This document shows, one piece after another, positions 1 through 6,470 of a DNA stretch of 25,157 nucleotides. The notes below the pieces were generated by a model. That model did not search any database. It worked only from the letters and a program-made list of their open reading frames with translations, and was not told the origin of the DNA. Position numbers and translations under genes: made by a program. How positions within the stretch are numbered: the stretch's first letter is position 1; each line of letters opens with the position of its first letter. The stretch is from a virus. Where the stretch lies: positions 1 through 25,157 of the IMG/VR virus record IMGVR_UViG_3300046516_001130; one strand, 5' to 3'.

Positions 1-127
1 CCTGATAGTTCTCCTGCCCGTGCATCGGCGACTCAAGGCCCATGTCGCCGGCGTCGACGATTGCCTCGTATTGGTCCGCGCTCAGCGCAGTGAAATTATA
101 GGAAGCGCGGTCAAGCGTCGTCTGCAT
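1..127 (-). CDS. Unidentified protein, 5' part only (cut by left edge)
   Basis: The first 42 codons of a minus-strand gene run off the left edge. The ATG at 127-125 is preceded by TTGGAGA at a suitable distance, which supports this start. The visible N-terminus contains an F-T-A-L-S-A-D-Q-Y-E-A stretch. This faintly recalls the N-terminus of Uma2-type nuclease-fold proteins, but the following residues do not continue that pattern, so I assign no function. It is separated from the HNH gene by 184 bp and could be the first gene of a new transcription unit or a continuation of the late operon. Confidence 0.55.
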   Translation of the reverse strand, partial: MQTTLDRASYNFTALSADQYEAIVDAGDMGLESPMHGQENYQ

Positions 128-311
128 ATCGGTCTCCAATGATAGCGACGGCAATCCGGTACGGGTCGGGGAAGAGTGGAGACACCCGCCCGGATCGCCG
201 CCGCCCCCAGCATGCCTCGTAGACGCGTTGAGCGCCACGCCACGGGCTGTTCACCTACCGATGCGTAGAATCACCCACCCCGCCGCTCGTCGAGCGCGTC
301 GGTGAAGACCA
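128..311. other. Intergenic gap with a small stem-loop after the HNH stop
   Basis: This 184-bp gap lies between the stop of the left HNH gene and the next minus-strand gene. At 284-296 there is a short perfect stem CGCTC/GAGCG with a 3-nt loop, which a CACC/GGTG pair may extend. There is no T-tract, so it is not a convincing intrinsic terminator. I see no open frame, tRNA or strong promoter here. Confidence 0.35.
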
Positions 312-1001
312 TCATGACGCGGCCTGCTTCTCCCGATCATGTGGGCAATACCCAAATGCTCCGAGAGCGAAGTTGCAGTTCATACAAAGGGCACGAAACC
401 CTGCGGGATAGCCATTTTTACTCAACCAGAGATACATGCTCATCCCCCCCAACCCGGTTTCGCGGCGATGCTGCGCGCCATCACCATTGATATGGTCAAT
501 CGCGAGGAACTCAATCCGCGACTCTCCGCAACAGGCGCAGACGCCGCCATACGCTGCCATCGCCGCGATTTTCAGCTCGCGGTTGCGCACCTGCGAGTAG
601 AGCCTGCGCTTATCCCAGTTCGCGTAATATTCTTCACGGCTTCGCCGGCGCATCTCGTCCTTGTTCGCCTCGTATCGCGCCTTGTGTTGCGCGCGACTCC
701 TTTCCCGATTCGCCCAATACCACGCCTTGCTCCGTGCTCGATCCCTGTCCTTGTTCTTCTCTTTGTACTCTTTCGTGTGTTCGCGATTCGCCGCGCGCCA
801 TGTCTTGCCATAGGCTGACATACTCTCACGGTGGGCCTCCCGCCATGCGGCAAAATAGACCGACCGGCACGCCCTGCACTCGTTTCGCAAGCCATCGGGT
901 GAGGACGGGCGTACCGTGAACTGGGAGCGCGTTTTGAACTCGCCACAGGTTCGGCACTGCTTTGTTGGCGCAAGAAGAGAGAGTTGGGTGTACGATGACA
1001 T
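312..1001 (-). CDS. HNH endonuclease with N-terminal zinc finger and basic repeats
   Basis: This 229-residue protein is probably a free-standing homing-type HNH nuclease acting on DNA. A zinc-ribbon-like C16-x2-C19...C42-x2-C45 opens the protein. Residues about 62-137 form roughly five basic, aromatic units of about 15 residues around a Y/W-x-A-N-R/K-E pattern, likely DNA-contacting helices. The HNH core follows: C155-x2-C158, the D169-H170-I-N172 motif, and C206-x2-C209. The ATG at 1001 is chosen because GGAGGTGG lies just upstream. Longer in-frame starts exist (for example near 1046) but lack such a site. A 115-bp gap with a promoter-like pair precedes it, so it may be transcribed independently of the late operon. 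The family is clear; its target is not. Confidence 0.88.
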   Translation of the reverse strand: MSSYTQLSLLAPTKQCRTCGEFKTRSQFTVRPSSPDGLRNECRACRSVYFAAWREAHRESMSAYGKTWRAANREHTKEYKEKNKDRDRARSKAWYWANRERSRAQHKARYEANKDEMRRRSREEYYANWDKRRLYSQVRNRELKIAAMAAYGGVCACCGESRIEFLAIDHINGDGAQHRRETGLGGMSMYLWLSKNGYPAGFRALCMNCNFALGAFGYCPHDREKQAAS

Positions 1002-1078
1002 CGCCCGCCACCTCCAGTGTGGTTGGGTCACGCCGGGGGCGTTCATACCGCCGCCCGGCACTACTATTTCACGACAAC

Positions 1079-1107
1079 ATTTTACCCGATTTCGCCTGTC
1101 AGGACAA
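1079..1107 (-). promoter_or_regulatory. Candidate sigma70-like promoter for the left HNH gene
   Basis: On the minus strand TTGTCC (1107-1102) and TAAAAT (1084-1079) are separated by exactly 17 nt, in a locally A/T-richer island within GC-rich sequence. The -10 box matches the consensus at five of six positions and the -35 at four of six. It lies about 80 nt upstream of the HNH start. The match is by inspection only. Confidence 0.45.
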
Positions 1108-1116
1108 GGGAAATCG
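1087..1116 (-). other. Inverted repeat directly after the 1117-1491 gene, spanning the -35 box
   Basis: CGATTTC (1087-1093) and GAAATCG (1110-1116) are perfect 7-bp arms. CCT/AGG pairing inside extends the stem. The structure begins at the base next to the stop codon of the upstream gene and covers the -35 box of the candidate HNH promoter. It could be an mRNA 3' stem-loop or an operator. No T-run follows it. Confidence 0.45.
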
Positions 1117-1491
1117 TCACTCTCGTCGCGGGTCAAGGGCATCTAGGTAAATAACTACTTGATCCTGAGTGCGGGCAAAGAAGCCCGCGTCGATGCCCGC
1201 GTCGATCACCGTTTTTGCTTTGCGGCCGATCTCGTCCCAATCGAGCAGGCGCTTCAGGTCCCGCATGCTGATCGTCGCCCCGCCGCCGCGTTCCCGCACC
1301 AGATCGCAGGCGTACCACCAGAGCATCGTCGCCCACGGACCGGCGGCAATCACCCGCTGATGTTCGCGCCAGCCGGCCGGCGGCGGCGGTGACGGCAACG
1401 GCCGCACCATCGGTCGCGTCAGTGGCCCCGATGGGCGATAGGGCGGTGAGACGCCTTCATCATCGGTCGTGGGTATCTGGCGCGTGTTCAC
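1117..1491 (-). CDS. Hypothetical protein, possible winged-helix-like C-terminus
   Basis: This 124-residue protein is of unknown function. The first 45 or so residues are proline-rich and probably disordered. The rest is a compact mix of helices, with R-D-L-K-R-L-L and a following E-I-G-R-K-A-K-T-V-I helix, ending in a V-V-I-Y-L strand. That arrangement is compatible with a small winged-helix fold but is not diagnostic. Translation likely begins at the GTG at 1491, because GGGAGG lies 7 nt upstream; a nearby ATG is in another frame. It lies 15 bp after the small membrane protein gene and looks like part of the same operon. Confidence 0.65.
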   Translation of the reverse strand: MNTRQIPTTDDEGVSPPYRPSGPLTRPMVRPLPSPPPPAGWREHQRVIAAGPWATMLWWYACDLVRERGGGATISMRDLKRLLDWDEIGRKAKTVIDAGIDAGFFARTQDQVVIYLDALDPRRE

Positions 1492-1506
1492 GGTACATCC
1501 TCCCCC

Positions 1507-1752
1507 TCAATCAAATGGTTCCTCTTCCTCGTCACTTTGATCGAAAATTGGGTGTAATAGGCGCACCTCCCGCCCCTCCATCTTGGCGATGTACCGCTCA
1601 TGCGCGTTCACGCGGCGCGAGGTGCGCTCGATCAACTGGCGGTCATGCGTGCGCTTGCGCTCATGCGTGACGACGATTCGCCACAACCAGATCAACGCGG
1701 CGATGCCGGGCAGCGCCACAATCACGTCGAGCAGTGTCTGGGTGTCCCGCAT
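1507..1752 (-). CDS. Small membrane protein with one TM segment and charged helical tail
   Basis: This is an 81-residue protein. Residues about 8-28 (L-L-D-V-I-V-A-L-P-G-I-A-A-L-I-W-L-W) form one hydrophobic segment. A strongly charged, probably coiled-coil stretch rich in R, E and H follows, and the C-terminus is acidic (E-E-E-E). One short N-terminal membrane span with a charged tail is seen in some phage holin-like and spanin-like proteins, and the position after the tail-tip gene would suit a lysis role. No endolysin lies beside it, so this remains a guess. The ATG at 1752 is preceded by GAGGGATGCGGG; a 7-bp tandem copy places a second ATG at 1759 in another frame. Confidence 0.7.
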   Translation of the reverse strand: MRDTQTLLDVIVALPGIAALIWLWRIVVTHERKRTHDRQLIERTSRRVNAHERYIAKMEGREVRLLHPIFDQSDEEEEPFD

Positions 1753-1762
1753 CCCGCATCCC

Positions 1763-1996
1763 TCACGCTGGCGTCAGCGCGGTGACGTTGATCCAGTTGT
1801 AATGCGGGCGATCATCGCGCTGGACGCACACCTCCACCGTCAGCCAGTGGTAGGGGCCGAGGTCGCTGGTCGTGTAGACATCGCGTGCCTGGGCGATCAC
1901 CGTGCCCTGCACGCCGTCATAGCAGCGGACGCGCGCGCCCACGGGCATCTGCTCGCGGACCAGCACGCAGTCAGCGGTCGGTGGCTGCTCACTCAC
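1763..1996 (-). CDS. Small hypothetical beta-rich protein
   Basis: This 77-residue protein has no recognisable family. The core (G-A-R-V-R-C-Y-D-G-V-Q-G-T-V-I-A) resembles a short SH3/KOW-like beta barrel, with a second half of strands (W-L-T-V-E-V-C-V). The GTG start at 1996 overlaps the stop of the preceding membrane-protein gene, so translational coupling is likely. It has no signal peptide or membrane segment. Function is unknown. Confidence 0.65.
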   Translation of the reverse strand: MSEQPPTADCVLVREQMPVGARVRCYDGVQGTVIAQARDVYTTSDLGPYHWLTVEVCVQRDDRPHYNWINVTALTPA

Positions 1997-2331
1997 ACTG
2001 CGCTCCTTTCGAACGGGAGCACCTCGGGTGGCACGTCATACCCTGCGGTGCGTGACACATCCTCGGCCAACTGCTGCGAGAGGTTGTGGGCAACGACGAA
2101 ACAACAGGCGGCGATCTGGGCCGGGATCAACCCCTTACCCTGCGCCTGCGTCGGGAGGCCGCGCTCGTTGACGCGGATCAGGACGACGTACTCCGTCTCA
2201 CCGATGGCGAAATCGGTGCTGGTGATCGGTCGCTTGTGTGCGCGCTCGAGATGGACGAGGAAGACCGCCCACGAGAGCGCGACGGCGAGCGCGAGGATGA
2301 TGCAGGCCATGACACCGATTGCGACATCCAT
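1993..2331 (-). CDS. Membrane-anchored hypothetical protein
   Basis: This 112-residue protein starts with a hydrophobic segment (residues about 5-27) that would act as an uncleaved signal anchor. A soluble domain containing E-T-E-Y-V-V-L-I-R-V-N-E and a helical I-P-A-Q-I-A-A-C-C-F-V-V stretch follows. The ATG at 2331 is chosen because it lies 7 bp after the tail-tip gene stop; upstream in-frame codons would overlap that gene and encode a basic peptide typical of a wrong frame. Its place directly after the tail genes fits a lysis or superinfection-exclusion role, but no motif proves either. Confidence 0.7.
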   Translation of the reverse strand: MDVAIGVMACIILALAVALSWAVFLVHLERAHKRPITSTDFAIGETEYVVLIRVNERGLPTQAQGKGLIPAQIAACCFVVAHNLSQQLAEDVSRTAGYDVPPEVLPFERSAV

Positions 2332-2338
2332 TGGACCC

Positions 2339-5212
2339 TCACAGTTGGAGCAGTGCGGTCGTCGCGAGGCCGTTGAACTCGAATGCGAACGTGCCGGAAT
2401 AGGCGATCGCGCCCAGACCTTGCGGGTTGGAACCATTGCCAATCGAGACGAAGCGGATGCGCGCCACGCGCCCCGGCTGGGTGAAGTAGCGCGAGATTTC
2501 TACCTCGAAGTCGCTGGTGAATCCCGCGCCGCCCTGCGTGTTGCTCACCTGATTCATCAGTTCCGGCGTGACATTGGCGAACTGACCGCTGCCGTTGTCG
2601 ATCCATACCTGGATGGCAGCGGGCCGATCCTTGAGCAGGATCGCGCTCGTCAGGGCGTGCGTGTGCTGCGGTAACGGGCCCGTGAGCGTCGTCGGGTACT
2701 CATTGTCGAGCGACTGCTGGATTGGCGCGGTGTGCGGGTGCTTCGCGGGGGTCAGATCGACCGCGTTCGCACCCGTCCCCGGTGGTTGCAGGGTGTAGAT
2801 GGTGCCGGAATGCCCGTTGCTGAAGACGGTCACACTCTCCCCGTCACCCCCCATCCAGAGATAGCGATCCGGTGCCGCGTTGTAGGGGACGGACGGGATG
2901 CTCAGATTGCGGGTCTGATTGATGACGCTGATCGGGTGGACGTGAATCGGCAGTCCGGGTGTCTCGGTCGAGGTCAGGATGCCCGTGGGGATGAACGACG
3001 AACCGGCGACAGGATTCACCCGGTGAAAGCCGTGCGGGATCGGGATCGTGATCGTCGCGTCACTGTTCTGCGCCAACGAGATCGTCTGCCGGTACTGCTC
3101 GAACCGCACGCGCAGGTAGGCGCTCTGGCAGCGCGTGACGTTCGGCAGAATGCGGAGATCGACCACCACGTCATTGAGACTATCCAGTTCACGGAAGGTC
3201 GTCGGCCAAATGAACATCGAGGTGTTCGCCTGCGTCGTCGTCTGCACCGCCGCCAACTGCCGCGCCTGATCGGCCGCGAACGTGGCGTCGGTTGAGCGGT
3301 ACTTGCCGTTGTTGCTGACCAGCCACGTGTCGGTCACCCCGCCGCTCGTCGCATAGGCACGGGTGCAGCGCAGCACCTGGAACCAGTCATCGACATCGAG
3401 ACGCTGGAAGGGGATGCCGTTGACATTGCCGTAGCTGTGGTACTCGACATAGGCATAGTCACCGGCCCGCACCGGCTTCCCGCGCCCGTCCGTCTCGAAC
3501 GTCAGCGTCAGGTGCGGCTCGCCCGCGCTCGTCAGTTTGCCGACTGCTGAGACATACAGCGCGCGCTCCGTCAGTTCCTTCGTCGCGGTGGACGGGTTGG
3601 GGTCCGTGTACGAGTACTGCGAGTCGGCGCCGCCGCCCTGCATCTCACCATACTGCGCCACGCTGTCACGATGGACGACGTAGTACTCGTAACCGCCAAC
3701 CGCCATCCCGCGCCGATAGATCGGGAAGGCGGCGTTGTACTCAGGGAAGACGATCCCCGCGCTGGACCGATAGCCACCGGGATAGCGGCCGTAGTTCTCG
3801 TAACGCGGGTCATTGAGAATGCGCCAGAGATGCTCGAGCGTCACGGGATTGGAGCCGCCGCCGCCCATCGGCGTGGTGAGGTTGACAAGGGTGGTCGCGT
3901 CCGGACCTGTCTGGGTGATCGCGGCAATCACGCGATGGTTCGGCACCAGCGTCATCTGCTGCACGTCACCGCCCATGCCGTCCACGAACCGGCAGGTTGA
4001 CTGCGTCCCGAATGGCCCGAACTCCACCGACCGGTTCGGCCCGCCCGCCGCGTCTCGTCCCTGCCGGACGTGGTAGTCCGTGTCGGTCGCGAGTTGCAGG
4101 ATCGCCCCCCAGATCGAGAGGCCGTCACTGCGGAGTTTCCACCACTGCTGCCCCGTCGCCACCGTCGCCGCGATCTGCGCGTTCAGCACCTCCGCGCCGT
4201 GCGTGTACATCAGCGCGTGCGGCACCAGCGGCATCGCGCCCGCGTGGTTCGAGATGAAGGCGTAGTCATACTGCGCCGGCGCGGAGACGTAATAGATGAT
4301 CTGCTGCGAGGCGCTGTTCCAGGCAATCGTGAAGCGAGTGTTCGGGAAGAACGTCGCCGTCTGCGCGCCCGTGCCGGTGGGGATCGCGCCGTTCTCGAGG
4401 ATGCGCCACATGCCGCCCGTGAAGTCGAACCCGAAGGCGACCGCGTTGGCCGTGAACGCCGGGAAGGGCGTCAGGCCGACGACCTGGTAGGGGCCGGGGT
4501 CAACGACGGTGAACGAGAAGGCGAAATCGTGACCGGCGTCCGTCGCCATCGGCAGGCCCGTCGCCCCCGACCAGCCATCCACCGCGTTCATGTTCTTCTT
4601 GACACTGTTGCCCGTCGCGGTGATGTCCGGCAGCGTCGTCCAGACGACCGGCGCATTGGACGGTGAGAACGTCCCGTCCGGAATGAACGACGCCGACCAG
4701 CCCGTGGCCTGACCCGGTGTGATCGTCGTCTTCGTGTAGCCCGTCCCTGCGGGATCGTAGCCCGCGAACCCCTGCGGGTCAATCTGGGTGTAATCGAGAC
4801 TGCTGCGCTCATAGGTGGTGCGGCCACCGAGATTGCTGACGATCGTCGCCAGTGCGTTGGTGTCCGCGTAGCCGTAGCCGGTGCGGAGCCAGTGCAACTC
4901 CTCCGTCAACGGCAGGATGGTCAGGGTGAACTCACCGACTCCGGTGCGGGCGATCGCCAGTGAGGGATTCATGACAATGCCGCGCGCGACGATACCCGCA
5001 TCGCCGTCGCCGACATCCTCGATGTCCACACGGACCTTCGTCCCGAAGGCGAGGATCGCTTGCGCGTGGATCGCGGCGAGCCGGACGGTGTGCGCCTCGG
5101 CGCGGTCGATCTGGTCGATGACGATCTGCGCCTCGATCACATCCTCGATGCTGCCGAGATAGTTCTGGGTCAGGTTCTCATAGAAGTGGAGGCGCAACGG
5201 GCCTGACGGCAT
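2339..5212 (-). CDS. Large tail-tip / baseplate hub-like protein with C-terminal H-x-H region
   Basis: This 957-residue structural protein is probably a tail-tip (Tal or hub-like) component. The first 150 residues (Y-E-N-L...A-R-G-I-V and L-T-E-E-L-H-W-L-R-T-G) have the beta-rich character of hub or Gp37-like domains in siphovirus tail tips. The middle is mostly beta and contains several W and Y residues. The last 230 residues hold three H-x-H motifs (I-H-V-H-P near residue 756, K-H-P-H-T near 825, Q-H-T-H-A near 848). In other tail fibres such motifs can bind metal inside trimers. The start at 5212 has AGAGGGGGCG upstream and lies 13 bp after the SGNH gene. Tail-structural assignment is strong; the exact role is inferred from position. 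Confidence 0.75.
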   Translation of the reverse strand: MPSGPLRLHFYENLTQNYLGSIEDVIEAQIVIDQIDRAEAHTVRLAAIHAQAILAFGTKVRVDIEDVGDGDAGIVARGIVMNPSLAIARTGVGEFTLTILPLTEELHWLRTGYGYADTNALATIVSNLGGRTTYERSSLDYTQIDPQGFAGYDPAGTGYTKTTITPGQATGWSASFIPDGTFSPSNAPVVWTTLPDITATGNSVKKNMNAVDGWSGATGLPMATDAGHDFAFSFTVVDPGPYQVVGLTPFPAFTANAVAFGFDFTGGMWRILENGAIPTGTGAQTATFFPNTRFTIAWNSASQQIIYYVSAPAQYDYAFISNHAGAMPLVPHALMYTHGAEVLNAQIAATVATGQQWWKLRSDGLSIWGAILQLATDTDYHVRQGRDAAGGPNRSVEFGPFGTQSTCRFVDGMGGDVQQMTLVPNHRVIAAITQTGPDATTLVNLTTPMGGGGSNPVTLEHLWRILNDPRYENYGRYPGGYRSSAGIVFPEYNAAFPIYRRGMAVGGYEYYVVHRDSVAQYGEMQGGGADSQYSYTDPNPSTATKELTERALYVSAVGKLTSAGEPHLTLTFETDGRGKPVRAGDYAYVEYHSYGNVNGIPFQRLDVDDWFQVLRCTRAYATSGGVTDTWLVSNNGKYRSTDATFAADQARQLAAVQTTTQANTSMFIWPTTFRELDSLNDVVVDLRILPNVTRCQSAYLRVRFEQYRQTISLAQNSDATITIPIPHGFHRVNPVAGSSFIPTGILTSTETPGLPIHVHPISVINQTRNLSIPSVPYNAAPDRYLWMGGDGESVTVFSNGHSGTIYTLQPPGTGANAVDLTPAKHPHTAPIQQSLDNEYPTTLTGPLPQHTHALTSAILLKDRPAAIQVWIDNGSGQFANVTPELMNQVSNTQGGAGFTSDFEVEISRYFTQPGRVARIRFVSIGNGSNPQGLGAIAYSGTFAFEFNGLATTALLQL

Positions 5213-5225
5213 CAGTCGCCCCCTC

Positions 5226-6458
5226 TCACAGGCCGAACGCCCGTTTGAACTGCGTGACGATGAAATCGTGACCGGCGAGCGTCGGATGCGTGCCGTCCAC
5301 CGTCTGCGCGTTCGTCATCGCGGAAATGTCCACGTAGACCGCGCCGTAGTCCCGGCATGCCTGCTGGGTGATCGCATTCATGTCGGCCCACGTGTCTTTC
5401 TGCACGGTCGCACTGCCCGTCCCCCATTGCGGGATCGGGTTGTTCGGGTAGGCGGGTTGCCCCGCTGTTTGCGAGAACTGGATGTAGCCGAGGCCGATCA
5501 ACACGATCACCGCGTTCGGCGCAACCTGCGTCAGATAGCCGAGCAACTGGTTGACGGCGATGCGCCATGTGTCACGGGTCTTAGTGGCCGTTGCGCCCGC
5601 AGCCGTGTGCCAGACATAGCCGTAGTCGTTCGTGCCGAGAGAGACCGAGACGAGGTCGAGCGGCGCGTACCCGTTGATGCGCGCGTCGGCAACCGTGGGG
5701 AACTGATAGAGCAGGTTGAGATTGAACTGACCGTCGTTGTCGGTCGTTTGCAGCAGCGTGTTGGAGATGCCGCTCCGGTAGGTGTTACTGGTATCCGGTG
5801 CCGAGGGATCCGTCGTGTTGCAGGAAAAGGTGAGGTTGTCGATCCAGACCGCGTCACCGGCAGCGGGCGCGCTCAACTGGATCGGTCGCACGAACGCTTC
5901 CGTCGCCCCCGCGACGATGGTGCGGGTCGCCGTGATCCGCTGCCAGCTGTTCGCCTTCGTCACCGTCACCCCCGTGAGATTGTAGGAGCCGGAGCCGACA
6001 CGATCGAGGATGTAGGTCTGCACCAATCCACTGACCGTCGTCGGCGCATAGACATCCATCCCGACGGTGTAGGTTTCCCCGGCACGCATGCCCAGACACA
6101 TCGCCCCGGCATCACCCTCGAGCGATGCCGTGCCGCCCGCCGTGCCGTCCGAGAGCAGTTTCGCCGCCCAGGAACTGCCCTGCGCGCCCGCGTGGGCGCT
6201 GTCACGACTGGCCGTGATCCCGGTCGCGGTCACCAGACCGAGCGGTTTCGCCGCCACGGGCTGTTCGAAATCGGGATTGCTGACGACACTGGCGTTCAGG
6301 AGCGTCCAGCCGTACTGCTGCCGCAAGGAATCCGCGTACTTCCCCTGACGGACGCCGGGATTGTAGTTGTGGTCGGAGATCGAATCGCCAATGAAGATCA
6401 CCCGTGCGCCCGCACCGGGGAGGACATTCGGACGGCGACTGAAGCGATAGGGTTGCAT
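5226..6458 (-). CDS. SGNH/GDSL hydrolase with inserted carbohydrate-binding-like domain
   Basis: This 410-residue enzyme carries all SGNH signatures: G24-D25-S26 (block I, nucleophile Ser26), G275-T276-N277-D278 (block III) and D388-G-T-H391-P (block V, catalytic Asp/His). Between blocks I and III, about residues 60-210 start with an N-P-D-F-E-Q element and end with W-I-D-N-L-T-F. That pattern is typical of CBM-like jelly-roll domains. SGNH enzymes on phage tails usually deacetylate or de-esterify host surface polysaccharides, and the location between tail fibre-like and tip genes supports that role. The ATG at 6458 follows GGGAGG, 12 bp after the previous stop. No signal peptide is seen, as expected for a virion protein. 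Confidence 0.88.
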   Translation of the reverse strand: MQPYRFSRRPNVLPGAGARVIFIGDSISDHNYNPGVRQGKYADSLRQQYGWTLLNASVVSNPDFEQPVAAKPLGLVTATGITASRDSAHAGAQGSSWAAKLLSDGTAGGTASLEGDAGAMCLGMRAGETYTVGMDVYAPTTVSGLVQTYILDRVGSGSYNLTGVTVTKANSWQRITATRTIVAGATEAFVRPIQLSAPAAGDAVWIDNLTFSCNTTDPSAPDTSNTYRSGISNTLLQTTDNDGQFNLNLLYQFPTVADARINGYAPLDLVSVSLGTNDYGYVWHTAAGATATKTRDTWRIAVNQLLGYLTQVAPNAVIVLIGLGYIQFSQTAGQPAYPNNPIPQWGTGSATVQKDTWADMNAITQQACRDYGAVYVDISAMTNAQTVDGTHPTLAGHDFIVTQFKRAFGL

Positions 6459-6470
6459 CGATCGGCCTCC

